The notes under the pieces were generated by a model. The model did no database searches, was not told the origin of the DNA, and was given only the letters and a program-made list of their open reading frames with translations. 49,983 nucleotides of DNA from Rhodothermales bacterium (lineage in GTDB: Bacteria > Bacteroidota > Rhodothermia > Rhodothermales > UBA10348): positions 1 to 49,983 of the forward strand of contig JAFMNH010000004.1 of the NCBI GenBank assembly GCA_017859335.1. The letters are read 5' to 3'. The position numbers were made by a program, and so were the translations under genes. Positions 38,080 through 48,317 of this stretch are shown in pieces (position 1 is the stretch's first letter; every line of letters begins with the position of its first letter).

Positions 38080-40530
38080 ATGTCGTATTCCATTCGGATT
38101 GCCCTGCTCCTTCTCGCTCTGGCATCCCTTGGCACGTCTCTCCATGCCCAGGAAGGTCATATCTCGGGTGTCGTGGTGGATGGGGCAACAGGCGCTCCTC
38201 TCAAAGGTGCGCATGTGCATATCCTCGATACCGACCTGAGGACGTCCACGAACGATCGGGGGCAGTTCTCCATCGGACCCGTTGCCATCGGACTGCAGAC
38301 GCTTGAGGTCTCCCATCTCGGCCGAGCTTCCATGCGCCGATCCATCGAGGTCTTTGCTGGGACGGTGTCGTGGATGGAGGTGCTGCTTTCGGAAGAGGCC
38401 ATCCGTATCCCCGAAATACTTATCGAGCAGGCCTCTATGACGGGCGGGCTGATGGGCATCCAAAACGTACCCGGATCGGCCCACTACATCGGTCCTCGGG
38501 ACATTCAGCAGTTCGCTCTTCAGGACGCTCATCGGGTACTGCGCGCTGTACCGGGCCTGAACATCCAAGAGGAAGATGGCTATGGATTGCGCCCGAACAT
38601 CGGGATCCGGGGCACGGGTGCTGAGCGCTCTTCCAAGATTACCATCATGGAAGATGGTGTACCCATCGCGCCCGCACCCTACTCGGCATCAGCAGCGTAT
38701 TATTTCCCCTCGATCGGTCGTATGTCGGGAGTTGAAGTGCGTAAAGGATCTACCCAGATCATGTATGGACCCGCCACCACGGGCGGCGCCATCAACCTGC
38801 TTTCTACGCCCATCCCGACCCGGGCCATGGCCAGGGGCCAACTTACCATGGGTGCAGAAGAGACGCTGCGCGGCCACGTCAGTGTGGGCAATCAGAAAGG
38901 TGCGCTGGGATGGCTTCTCGAAGGCTATCGCACCCATTCCGACGGCTTCAAGGAGATCGATGGCGGTGGAGATACCGGTTTCGGCAAATCCGACTTGCTG
39001 GGTAAACTGCGATGGAACAGCCGGTCTGATGCCCGGCTGTATCAGTCCTTGACCCTGAAAGCATCCATGACCGAGGAGCTGTCGAATGAAACCTATCTGG
39101 GGCTGACCGAGGCGGATTTTGCGGTGGCTCCGCTGCGCAGGTATGCAGCCTCGCGGGAGGATCTCATGGATGCCTCCCATCGCTTGTTCATGGCTCGGCA
39201 CCGGGTTCAAGCCGAGGGCGCCGTCGAAGTGGTTACAACAGCCTATCACACCCGCTTCAACAGGAATTGGTACAAGCTGGACAAGGTGAATACTCCCTCC
39301 GAAGGGAGCATCTCCATCGCTTCCCTACTCGAAAGCCCCGCAACCTACCCCAGTGCATACGGAGTCATTTCCGGTACCGAATCCGTTTCGGGGCACCGGC
39401 TGGATATGAAAGCCAACAACCGGGCTTACCGGGTCAGTGGGCTTCAGGTCGATGCCGTCATCGGCTCGGGGGCCTCCATCGTGGAGGCCGGTATCCGCCT
39501 GCACAAGGATCACATGGATCGATTCCAATGGGTTGACGGTTGGCAACTCGATGGCCCTGTCATGACCCGCGTCATGACGGGAACGCCCGGAACGGAATCG
39601 AACCGGGTCGAGCGCGCCCGCGCCTTCTCGGCCTATGTCCAGCCCCGGTTCACACACGGCAGGGTAAGCCTTTACCCGGGTGTGCGCCTCGAAGCCATCG
39701 AGCAGGTGCGCCATGACTACGGCACGCTGGACATCGAGCGGACCGGATTGGAGCTCGTCACCCGCCGAAACGTCACGACCGCATTCATACCCGGAATGAG
39801 CGCTTCATGGCAACTGCGGACATCCTGGAATGTCTTTGCAGGAGCACACGCCGGTTATGCCCCTCCCGGTACCACCGTTGGAGCGAGGCCTGAGAGCAGC
39901 ATGAACCTGGAGGCCGGTTCGCGCTGGCGGACCAACCGCAGCTCGCTGGAGGTTGTGGCCTATGTGAACCAGTACTCCAATCTGCTCGGCGCAGACCTGG
40001 CGGCCGGCGGCGGAACCGGATCCACGGACCTCTTCAACGGTGGCAAGGCGAACGTGTCCGGTCTCGAACTCTCTGGCCACCACAATCTGGGTGATATCGT
40101 GGGCTGGCGTGCCTCGGTGCCCGTGCGTATGTCCTATTCGTCGACAAAAGCCGTCTTCGAATCGAGTTTTGAGTCCCGGTTCGATCCATGGGGCCGCGTC
40201 GAAAAAGGTGATCGTCTACCCTACGTCGCGCCCCATCAACTCTTTACAGCCATTGGCGTTGAGTCCGGCCGCCTCGACGTCGAGCTATCGACCGTATGGA
40301 TTTCCACAATGCGTACGAAGGCCGGTAACGGCATCCCTCAACCCAGCAACCGGATTGATGCGCACGTTGTGGTCGACTTGGCTGCCGAATATGCGCTCAG
40401 CGACCAGGTCCAGTTGATTGCCAGTGTTCGCAATCTGACTGACGCCGTGTACATGGCGGCCCGCCGCCCGGCAGGTGTTCGTCCGGGAATGCCCCGCACC
40501 ATGCTCATTGGTCTGAGCGCCCGGTTCTGA
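38080..40530 (+). CDS. TonB-dependent receptor with carboxypeptidase-like regulatory domain (FecA-like)
   Basis: Signal peptide; GHISGVVVDGATGAPLKGAHVHI; plug domain VLRAVPGLNIQEEDGYGLRPNIGIRGTGAERSSKITIMEDGVPIAPAPYSA; C-terminal LIGLSARF. Confidence 0.94.
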   Translation: MSYSIRIALLLLALASLGTSLHAQEGHISGVVVDGATGAPLKGAHVHILDTDLRTSTNDRGQFSIGPVAIGLQTLEVSHLGRASMRRSIEVFAGTVSWMEVLLSEEAIRIPEILIEQASMTGGLMGIQNVPGSAHYIGPRDIQQFALQDAHRVLRAVPGLNIQEEDGYGLRPNIGIRGTGAERSSKITIMEDGVPIAPAPYSASAAYYFPSIGRMSGVEVRKGSTQIMYGPATTGGAINLLSTPIPTRAMARGQLTMGAEETLRGHVSVGNQKGALGWLLEGYRTHSDGFKEIDGGGDTGFGKSDLLGKLRWNSRSDARLYQSLTLKASMTEELSNETYLGLTEADFAVAPLRRYAASREDLMDASHRLFMARHRVQAEGAVEVVTTAYHTRFNRNWYKLDKVNTPSEGSISIASLLESPATYPSAYGVISGTESVSGHRLDMKANNRAYRVSGLQVDAVIGSGASIVEAGIRLHKDHMDRFQWVDGWQLDGPVMTRVMTGTPGTESNRVERARAFSAYVQPRFTHGRVSLYPGVRLEAIEQVRHDYGTLDIERTGLELVTRRNVTTAFIPGMSASWQLRTSWNVFAGAHAGYAPPGTTVGARPESSMNLEAGSRWRTNRSSLEVVAYVNQYSNLLGADLAAGGGTGSTDLFNGGKANVSGLELSGHHNLGDIVGWRASVPVRMSYSSTKAVFESSFESRFDPWGRVEKGDRLPYVAPHQLFTAIGVESGRLDVELSTVWISTMRTKAGNGIPQPSNRIDAHVVVDLAAEYALSDQVQLIASVRNLTDAVYMAARRPAGVRPGMPRTMLIGLSARF

Positions 40531-40566
40531 TCTGCACGCATCCGGGCAACACGGCTCGGAACCGAG

Positions 40567-41589
40567 CTATTCGTAGTCGTGCTCGAAGTACTCGATCCCC
40601 CTTCCCGGATCGGCGCCGGCCATTCCTTTCTTTCGGATACGCTCTGCAAGGCGCTCGGCAAAGACCTCAGCAGGATCATACCCATAGTGGCGAAGCAGGT
40701 GGTTCATGGCAATGACCTCGCACAGAACCGTGACATTCTTACCCGGCGTGATGGGTAGCATGACCAGCGGCAGCTTCGCTCCCAGGATGTCATATGTCTC
40801 ATCCGCCATTCCGAGGCGGGTATACTCCTCGTCTGGATCCCACGGATGGAGGTTCACGACCACCTCGATGCGCTTCTGGAAACGGATGGCGCGGATCCCG
40901 AACATTGCCCGCACATCCACAAGTCCCAGCCCACGAATCTCCATGAAATGCTGCACGAGATCCGTACCGGACCCCATCAGCACCTGCCCCTCCTTGCGGG
41001 TGGCCATGACCACATCGTCCGCAACCAGGCGGTGACCCCGCTCAACCAGGTCCAAGGCCACTTCGCTCTTGCCAATGCCTGCCGGGCCGATAATCAACAG
41101 CCCTATCCCGTAGACATCGACCAGTGAGCCATGCAAGGATTGCTGCGGCGCAAACTGATCCTCCAGGAAATCCCGGAGGATGTACATGAACCGGGTACTT
41201 GGTTCCTCCGTGCTGTAGATGGGCACCCCTGCATTTGTCGCCTTGGCCAGCAGGGTGTCATCAAGCACATTCCCCTCCGTTGATACTATACAGGGAATGG
41301 GGAACTTGAGGATGTTGTTGAAGGCCTTGATACGGGCCTCTTCGTCGAGATCGGCCAGAAAACGGCACTCCGTATTGCCCAGAACCTGCACGCGCTGATG
41401 GGTGAACAGATCGAGGTAGCCTGCCAAGGCCATGCCCGGACGATGCAGGTTGCTTTCTGTAATGAGCCGGGTATCCGCATCACCCGTATTGAGGGCCTTG
41501 ATGGAGAGACCAACGGATTTCTGGATCTGTTCGATGGCAAACGCCACCGAAATGGACTCCTTCTTGAATGGTTTGGGCGTGCGCGCCAT
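40567..41589 (-). CDS. hprK: HPr kinase/phosphorylase
   Basis: GIGLLIIGPAGIGKSEVALDLVERGHRLVADDVV (Walker A); MEIRGLGLVDVRAMFG; C-terminal FAERLAERIRKKG. Confidence 0.95.
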   Translation of the reverse strand: MARTPKPFKKESISVAFAIEQIQKSVGLSIKALNTGDADTRLITESNLHRPGMALAGYLDLFTHQRVQVLGNTECRFLADLDEEARIKAFNNILKFPIPCIVSTEGNVLDDTLLAKATNAGVPIYSTEEPSTRFMYILRDFLEDQFAPQQSLHGSLVDVYGIGLLIIGPAGIGKSEVALDLVERGHRLVADDVVMATRKEGQVLMGSGTDLVQHFMEIRGLGLVDVRAMFGIRAIRFQKRIEVVVNLHPWDPDEEYTRLGMADETYDILGAKLPLVMLPITPGKNVTVLCEVIAMNHLLRHYGYDPAEVFAERLAERIRKKGMAGADPGRGIEYFEHDYE

Positions 41590-41615
41590 TGGTCAACCGA
41601 CGAAAAGGAAGGGAA

Positions 41616-42614
41616 TCAAGGGACCTCGACGGTATCGAGGATGCGCTGTACGATGTCTTCGCTGGTAATCTCCTCTGCCTCGGCTTCGTACGTCACTGCA
41701 ATGCGGTGACGAAGCACGTCCATGGCAATGGAGCGCACATCCTCGGGCGTAATGTACGCACGGTGCTGCAGGAAAGCGTGGGCGCGAGCCGCCAGGTTGA
41801 GGTTGATAGTTGCCCTCGGCGATCCACCATACTCGATCAGCGGCTTGAGGACTCCCAATCCGACGGCCTCCGGTTCCCGGGAGGCCACAACGAGGTCCAC
41901 GATATACTGCTCGACCCGTTCATCGATGTATAGTGCATTGAGAACAGCGCGTGCACTGAGGATCTGCTTCGGTGTGACAACATTGCGCACAACCGCCTTT
42001 TCACCCGTACGCGCCATGCGGCGCATGATTTCGAGCTCCTCGTCGCGGGTGGGATAGCCCACTTTGATCTTCATCATGAAGCGATCCACCTGTGCCTCGG
42101 GCAACGGGTAGGTTCCTTCCTGCTCGATCGGGTTCTGTGTGGCCAGTACAAGAAAGGGAGCCTCGAGGGGGAAGGTGGTTTCCCCGATGGTAACCTGCCG
42201 CTCCTGCATGCTTTCGAGGAGCGCACTCTGGACTTTGGCCGGCGAGCGGTTAATCTCGTCGGCCAGGATGATATTGGCGAAGATGGGCCCCTTCTTGATG
42301 GAGAAACTGCCTTCCTTCGGGTTGAAGACAAGGGTACCCAGCACGTCGGCCGGCAGGAGGTCCGGTGTGAACTGGATACGTTGGAAGGTGGTACCGACAG
42401 CACCTGCCAGGGAAGAAACGGTCAGCGTCTTGGCCAGACCGGGTACACCCTCCAGCAGGATGTGACCATCTCCGAGCAGACCGATCAGAAGTCGCTCCAC
42501 CATGTACCGCTGTCCCACGACCACCTTGCCAATCTCGGTCATCAGGTCGTCAATGAACGCGCTTTCCTTGGCAATACGGTCATTGACCGCTGAAATGTCA
42601 AAATCAGTGCTCAT
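41616..42614 (-). CDS. MoxR-like AAA+ ATPase
   Basis: VVVGQRYMVERLLIGLLGDGHILLEGVPGLAKTLTVSSLA, IILADEINRSPAKVQSALLESMQERQVTIG, LATQNPIEQEGTYPLPEAQVDRF. Confidence 0.95.
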   Translation of the reverse strand: MSTDFDISAVNDRIAKESAFIDDLMTEIGKVVVGQRYMVERLLIGLLGDGHILLEGVPGLAKTLTVSSLAGAVGTTFQRIQFTPDLLPADVLGTLVFNPKEGSFSIKKGPIFANIILADEINRSPAKVQSALLESMQERQVTIGETTFPLEAPFLVLATQNPIEQEGTYPLPEAQVDRFMMKIKVGYPTRDEELEIMRRMARTGEKAVVRNVVTPKQILSARAVLNALYIDERVEQYIVDLVVASREPEAVGLGVLKPLIEYGGSPRATINLNLAARAHAFLQHRAYITPEDVRSIAMDVLRHRIAVTYEAEAEEITSEDIVQRILDTVEVP

Positions 42615-42637
42615 CCGTGTGCGTTGCTTGGGTGTAA

Positions 42638-43900
42638 TCAGATTATAAACGATTCTATGGGCTCTTTGGTATGCTCGGCAGCCTTGTCCTTGACCTCGTC
42701 CAGAAAAGCAGGAAGGGAAAAGGGTTGGCCGGCCACCAGCATGCATCCACCCTCTCCGGTCTGGACCACGCCGAAGATACCGTCCAGAGAGGCAGCCTCG
42801 GCCAACTGCGTGACCACCTGATGAATGCTGCCAACGGTATCCCAGTCGTTGGATTTTGAGGCTTGGGATATCAGCATGAGGGCCCCCAGGAACTGCCAAT
42901 CTGCCTTTCGGATGGCCATGACGCCCTTATTGACGTTCCGGTTCTCGGAGACCAGATGGCGAAGCGTGGCCCGGTGCCGACGGGGGACAACGTGCACTGC
43001 GCGCTCCAGGTCCCGATGCTCGAGCTCACGAAGCGACGTTAGGTGCGCAAACTCCTTCTTGCGCAGTTCCTGGACGCTTTCCGTTGCACGTTTGAAACGC
43101 CGCACGGACGAGAGCATGGGTTCTTTCCAGTCGCTTGACGTTTCGATGATGGCCCATCCCGGTCTCGAAGTGGCTTCTGTCAGGACCGGGAGATAACTCT
43201 TGGTCTTGGTATCGACCAGGAGAAAGGGGTCGTCCGCCTGGCTCAGGGATCCGATGACGAAGGCTGGGCTGAACGGATGTCCATACCAGGAGGAGAGCGC
43301 TTTTATGGCCGCTTTTTGCAGGTCGGAAGGCATGTCTTCCGGGTGCGGGGCGGGTAACAACGGCTGGGCACGATCGTGACGGATGGCATCCAGTCCCAGG
43401 AGGAGACTGCAGGCAACCGCTGCGTGGAATGCTCCACCAAGCCCCGTCGGCATCCCACCCACGATGGCAATGTCATACTGATAGTGCTGGCTGCCATACG
43501 CCTGGATGACGCGGGACAGCAGGCCCCCGAATCCCTGTACATCCGGGTGATCGGAGCTGAACTGCAGTGCTCCCGGCACGCCCTCAATGACTACGCGGGT
43601 GGTGCTGCCCTCATGTTCCCGGACGGACACAGCTACCCCCTGCGACAGGCGCAGCATCAGGGCGAATCCGTCGAAGTAGTGGGTGTGATCAGCAATGATC
43701 CCGGCTGCTCCACGCGTGAATGCCGTTTGGGGTAAGCTACCGCTGGCCCCTAGTCGCTCCATCAAAATGGCGCGCGCTCGATCCATGTACTGGGACGGAC
43801 GCAATACCTCGTTGGCTTGCATTCGATTGAGCGCATAGAGAAACGGCCGAACAAAGGCCGGACTGGGTCGACCCTCTGTGCCGAGGCGGCGCAGACTCAT
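42638..43900 (-). CDS. Divergent galactokinase-like GHMP family protein
   Basis: GAAGIIADHTHYFDGFALML aligns with the galactokinase RVNLIGEHTDYxxGFVLP signature; IVGGMPTGLGGAFHAAVACSLLLGL sits where GLSSSA is expected; C-terminal RHLVSENRNV...GIFGVVQTGEGGCMLVA. ATGA overlap with fmt. Confidence 0.7.
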   Translation of the reverse strand: MSLRRLGTEGRPSPAFVRPFLYALNRMQANEVLRPSQYMDRARAILMERLGASGSLPQTAFTRGAAGIIADHTHYFDGFALMLRLSQGVAVSVREHEGSTTRVVIEGVPGALQFSSDHPDVQGFGGLLSRVIQAYGSQHYQYDIAIVGGMPTGLGGAFHAAVACSLLLGLDAIRHDRAQPLLPAPHPEDMPSDLQKAAIKALSSWYGHPFSPAFVIGSLSQADDPFLLVDTKTKSYLPVLTEATSRPGWAIIETSSDWKEPMLSSVRRFKRATESVQELRKKEFAHLTSLRELEHRDLERAVHVVPRRHRATLRHLVSENRNVNKGVMAIRKADWQFLGALMLISQASKSNDWDTVGSIHQVVTQLAEAASLDGIFGVVQTGEGGCMLVAGQPFSLPAFLDEVKDKAAEHTKEPIESFII

Positions 43901-44871
43901 ACGCTCACCTCCCGCAATAGCTGACCTTTCCGGGGCTGATGACCATTGACGAAGTCCCGGGCGTTCGTTCGATTCCTGCCCGCCATCTGAACCTCATCCA
44001 GGACAAGGAAACCTTTGCCTGTACACACAACCAGCTCAGGCTCGACCTCCACGATGGTTCCTGGCTGCGCACAGTCCCACGAAGAGGCAATCGAGGTAGG
44101 CAGGTGAGCCCGATACAGCTTCAACTGCATACCATTGAACCCTGAAAAGGCGCCCGGCGCCGGAGAAAGGCCGCGAATCTGATCATGGATCGCTTTGGCC
44201 GGGCGGGACCAGTCCACACGGCAGTCGTCCCTGAAAATCTTGGGAGCGGGACTGGCAAGGGCATCGTCTTGCTCCTGCGTCATGACAGGCCCATCAAGCA
44301 TGCGTCGGACGGTATCAACGACCACATGGGCACCCAGAACCATCATCCGGTCATGGACCTCTCCGGCCGTTTCATTCGGGCCGATGGGCAGGGAACGCTT
44401 CATGATGATATTGCCCGTATCCACCTTCTGCTTCAGGAAGAAAGTGGTAACACCCGTTTCCATCTCACCAGCCATGATGGCTCGATTGATCGGAGCAGCC
44501 CCCCGATAGGCGGGCAGCAGGGAACCATGCAGGTTGAATGCGCCCAAACGAGCCGCCCCGAACACGGCTTCAGGCAGGATCCGGAAGGCCACGACCACAA
44601 TGATATCCGGCGCCAGCATGCGGACCTCGTCGGCAAAAACTGGATCCTTGACATCCTCCGGCTGCAGGATGGTGTCGATACCAAGCGACAAGGCCGCTTC
44701 CTTGACAGCCGTTGCCGATGTCTTCTGTCCACGCCCCCGTTTGCGATCAGGTGCCGTAGCCACGGCAACAGGCTTCAATCCCGCTTCGGCCAGTGCCATC
44801 AGCGACGGCACCGCAAACTGCGGAGTACCCATGAAAAGGATGCGCGCTGAACCGTGGGTCGGCTGGACCAT
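43897..44871 (-). CDS. fmt: Methionyl-tRNA formyltransferase
   Basis: ARILFMGTPQFAVPSLMALAEAG, NLHGSLLPAYRGAAPINRAIMAGEMETGVTTF. Confidence 0.96.
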   Translation of the reverse strand: MVQPTHGSARILFMGTPQFAVPSLMALAEAGLKPVAVATAPDRKRGRGQKTSATAVKEAALSLGIDTILQPEDVKDPVFADEVRMLAPDIIVVVAFRILPEAVFGAARLGAFNLHGSLLPAYRGAAPINRAIMAGEMETGVTTFFLKQKVDTGNIIMKRSLPIGPNETAGEVHDRMMVLGAHVVVDTVRRMLDGPVMTQEQDDALASPAPKIFRDDCRVDWSRPAKAIHDQIRGLSPAPGAFSGFNGMQLKLYRAHLPTSIASSWDCAQPGTIVEVEPELVVCTGKGFLVLDEVQMAGRNRTNARDFVNGHQPRKGQLLREVSV

Positions 44872-44997
44872 GGCGGAAGGTTGTCGCACGGACGGTGGGA
44901 ATGTGACGGGGTCAAGGTGGCCGAAGGGCAACCAACGCACAGGAAGCCCTGACGTTCACTCACAATGATACCGCTCTTCGATCAGCGGCAAGGGAAC

Positions 44998-46392
44998 TCA
45001 ATACAAGCGCGTCCGCTCGTCCCATACATTGAACAGAAGTTCGTAGTCTCCGAAGCCTGTCTTGTCCACGAAGATGAACTGACGACCGATACGTTCAAAC
45101 GTCCAGATCTCGTACGGTTCGTAATCGAAGCTATGCGGCTTGCGGCGGATATGGTCCGGTTCGCCAAAACGCACGAGGACATACCCCCTGTCTGTCTTCC
45201 AGCCATCCAGGATGGAGACACCGTAGTCCCTGTTGGCCGCGTTGATCCGGTAATAGTAGGCCTCCATGCGCTCGTTGCGCACAGTGCCCGGCGTGGGGTC
45301 ACGCTTGTCCCAGAAGGTCTCGAATCGCTTGATACGCTCGGCCTCGTTGGGTGCCTCGCGTATGAAATTCAGATCCCGTGCTTCGGCGATGTACTCCAAC
45401 TGGGCAATGGCATCATCAAGATTCTCAATATGGGAGGCCAGCCCATTCCATTCCACCATGAAGGGTCGCTCTGCTTTGGCATACACGATCCCGGAGACTG
45501 GATCCGATATCGAAACCTCCAGGATATGCGCTCCCACCTTCAGATCTTCCATGGGCACCGTGACGATGAACTGACTGGTCGCCGTCGAAACGGTTATCTG
45601 CTCCTGTTCCACGATTTCAACAGTCGGCTCCATCTCCTCCCCTTCCACCGTGGTCCTGCGGGGAATGGCATCCATGCCATCCATCCGGGAGGGGCGCACG
45701 GTTCGCGTGACCATGAGCTGCCGCTCCCCGTCGACATACATCTCATAAAAGGCCTGAAAGCCGGCCTCATCGCTGCCAACACGTGCATCCACTCTGGGAA
45801 CGATGGAGAAATCGGCCTCGTCGTAGGATTCGACCATGGTAATATCTGACAGAGCGACGGCGCCACTCATGGGGCGTACCGTTACCGGCACGCTGCGCAC
45901 GTATGTGCGGTTAGAGTTCCGATCAGCCACTTCAAACTCGAACAGGTACTTGCCGGGATCGATAGCGAGCGTTTGCGTTGTCACGTCAAACCTGGACTCC
46001 GTCTGCGTCTCCTGGAAGGCATTCGCGGTGACGGTGGCGCTCCAGATCCGGGACTGCACCAGATTCCGGAGCCGATCCTCTTCATCCCACTCTATCGCAT
46101 CTAGTGTGATGTCATATCCCGCTGTGAACCCGGTCGCAGAGCGCACGAAACTCATCTGGGTAACCGGAACACGGGTATAGATATCCACCTTGGGACGTCC
46201 GAGGCCATCGTCACTGCGCGCAGCCACAATGTCCACTTCGAAGTCGGCATCGACCATTTGGGCGATGCTTGGAGCGGCGAACAGGAAAGAGATGGTGATG
46301 AAGACCAGCATCGCATTGCTGCCAATCCAGCGGATGCCGCCGATCACGACCAATCTGTTCATGCTGACAGTGATGTTTCGAATGGAACGCAT
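44998..46392 (-). CDS. GWxTD domain-containing protein
   Basis: FWDKRDPTPGTVRNERMEAYYYRINAANRDYGVSILDGWKTDRGYVLVRFGEPDHIRRKPHSFDYEPYEIWTF; start either 46392 or 46362 (MNRLVVIGG...). Confidence 0.88.
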   Translation of the reverse strand: MRSIRNITVSMNRLVVIGGIRWIGSNAMLVFITISFLFAAPSIAQMVDADFEVDIVAARSDDGLGRPKVDIYTRVPVTQMSFVRSATGFTAGYDITLDAIEWDEEDRLRNLVQSRIWSATVTANAFQETQTESRFDVTTQTLAIDPGKYLFEFEVADRNSNRTYVRSVPVTVRPMSGAVALSDITMVESYDEADFSIVPRVDARVGSDEAGFQAFYEMYVDGERQLMVTRTVRPSRMDGMDAIPRRTTVEGEEMEPTVEIVEQEQITVSTATSQFIVTVPMEDLKVGAHILEVSISDPVSGIVYAKAERPFMVEWNGLASHIENLDDAIAQLEYIAEARDLNFIREAPNEAERIKRFETFWDKRDPTPGTVRNERMEAYYYRINAANRDYGVSILDGWKTDRGYVLVRFGEPDHIRRKPHSFDYEPYEIWTFERIGRQFIFVDKTGFGDYELLFNVWDERTRLY

Positions 46393-46649
46393 GCTGGCCG
46401 TGGTGACATATCGAGTGCCGTGCCGAGTGTGATTTTGAGTGCCTGCGCCGTGCGTATCGTCGCGCAGGCACGCCTTTCCATGATGATCGCCAGGGGCGTC
46501 ATCGGGACTCTGCCGACCTGCATGCCGAGACGCCCACCCCAAGATCGCCCGCGGTCGAAGCCCATTCCACGGGGCCGCAGCAGACCGTCATAATTATGCG
46601 ATGAATGGTACTCCCTCTGGCACGAACAGACCCGGACAGAGGGCCGTGT

Positions 46650-47600
46650 TCACTGCTCCCCAAACAGTGCCCCGACGAAGTCGGCTCGGTCGAATACCTG
46701 TAAGTCGTCGATGCCTTCACCAACACCGATGTACTTGACTGGAATCTGGAATTCGTTCGAAATGCCGATCACGATGCCCCCCTTGGCCGTCCCATCCAGT
46801 TTGGTCAGGATCAGCCCGGTAACGTCGACGGCATTGGTGAATTCCTGTGCCTGTCGGATGGCATTCTGACCCGTTGAGGCATCCAGGACGAGAAGTACCT
46901 CGTGCGGGGCGCCCGGTATCTGTTTGTCCATGACCCGCTTGATCTTGGACAACTCGTCCATCAGGCCGCCTTTCGTATGCAGGCGCCCCGCCGTATCCAC
47001 GAGTACGACATCAGCACCTTTGCTCTTGGCAGCGCCCAGCGTGTCGTAGGCAACAGCAGCCGGATCAGCACCATGTCCCTGCTTGATGATCGGCACATCC
47101 GCGCGACGGGCCCAGATGTCCAGTTGTTCCGTCGCAGCCGCCCGGAAGGTATCCGCTGCCCCCAGCATGACCTCCTTGCCCGCCTGCTTATAGCGAGCGG
47201 CCAATTTGCCGATACTCGTAGTCTTGCCCACACCGTTTACACCAACAACCATGATGACATGCGGTTTGTTGGGCAGTGGGGCGTCGAATTCAATAGGCTG
47301 CGACGGGTTGTCCTCCAGCAGGAGACGCGCGATCTCGTCCCGGATCAGATCGTTCAGATCGCTAGTGGAAACATAGCGGTCCCGGGCAACCCGCTCCTCC
47401 ACCTTCCGGATGATGTCTACCGTCGTCTTGACACCGACATCACTCGTAACAAGGGCTTCCTCGAGATCGTCGAGCAGCTCATCATCGACCTGATCCTTGC
47501 CGCGAACGAGCTTGTTCAGCTTACCAAAGAAGGATGACCGGGTCTTCTCCAGACCGGATTCAAGAGATTCCTGCTGTTTTGATCGATTGAACAGGCCCAT
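46650..47600 (-). CDS. ftsY: Signal recognition particle receptor FtsY
   Basis: MGLFNRSKQQESLESGLEKTRSSFFGKLNKLVRG; VVGVNGVGKTTSIGKLAARYKQ; VDTAGRLHTKGGLMDELSKI; TKLDGTAKGGI. Confidence 0.96.
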   Translation of the reverse strand: MGLFNRSKQQESLESGLEKTRSSFFGKLNKLVRGKDQVDDELLDDLEEALVTSDVGVKTTVDIIRKVEERVARDRYVSTSDLNDLIRDEIARLLLEDNPSQPIEFDAPLPNKPHVIMVVGVNGVGKTTSIGKLAARYKQAGKEVMLGAADTFRAAATEQLDIWARRADVPIIKQGHGADPAAVAYDTLGAAKSKGADVVLVDTAGRLHTKGGLMDELSKIKRVMDKQIPGAPHEVLLVLDASTGQNAIRQAQEFTNAVDVTGLILTKLDGTAKGGIVIGISNEFQIPVKYIGVGEGIDDLQVFDRADFVGALFGEQ

Positions 47601-47678
47601 GAGCACGATGGATTGAGTACAGGAAATGGAGGAGGCGATGTGTTCCGATCCCGGTGCGTGCCAGGTCGACACCGCACC

Positions 47679-48266
47679 TTACGCAGGCGAATCGGTCGCT
47701 TTCCCGGAGGCACTGATGATGGAGAAAAAGCGCACCATGTAGCGAATGAAAGAGTAGGCAAGAAGCACCGCAGAGGCCCAAAGACAGAACGTCAATACGG
47801 GAGCGTCGGCACGCAGCAGCGCGGCAGATGCCGTAATGGCTACCGCCGTAACGGCCACTTTGCCCGACCACATGCTGGCAAGAATCCGACCAGTTCGCAT
47901 GCGGATGATGCCTCCTCCCACCAGAATGGCACTATCCCGAATGGCCAGCGCAATCAGAAACCAAAGGGGAATACTGCCCTGGAAGGTCAGCGCCGCGACT
48001 ACCATGCCGCCGCCGATCTTGTCGGCCATCGGATCCAGGACTTTCCCCCACTCACTCTCCGTGTTTGACCAACGGGCAATACGACCGTCAAAGTAGTCCG
48101 TGGCAATGGCCAGAACGACGATGATCATGATCCAGAAGAGAGGCCCCTCTGTGATGATGAGCCATGCCAACGGCAGTACCAGCACGAGCCTGAGCATGCT
48201 GAGCACGTTCGGGGTCGTCCAGAATCGGCCGAGATCCGACCAGTTGTTTGAGACGGGAGAATGCAT
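47679..48266 (-). CDS. CDP-alcohol phosphatidyltransferase (PgsA-like)
   Basis: TTPNVLSMLRLVLVLPLAWLI; ATDYFDGRIARWSNTESEWGKVLDPMADKIGGG matches the DG..AR..G...D...D signature. Confidence 0.9.
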   Translation of the reverse strand: MHSPVSNNWSDLGRFWTTPNVLSMLRLVLVLPLAWLIITEGPLFWIMIIVVLAIATDYFDGRIARWSNTESEWGKVLDPMADKIGGGMVVAALTFQGSIPLWFLIALAIRDSAILVGGGIIRMRTGRILASMWSGKVAVTAVAITASAALLRADAPVLTFCLWASAVLLAYSFIRYMVRFFSIISASGKATDSPA

Positions 48267-48317
48267 GGGCCAAAGATACGGCACCCCTTGGCGGCCCACG
48301 CGATTCTTACACAATCC

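Noticed and set aside
40554-40567. GCTCGG-AA-CCGAGC hairpin between the receptor and hprK
   Set aside because: Only a 6-bp stem with a 2-nt loop and no U tract; too weak to call a terminator.
46613-46643. CCCTCTG...CAGAGGG inverted repeat after ftsY
   Set aside because: 7-bp arms with 17-nt loop and no poly-T; not a convincing terminator or operator.
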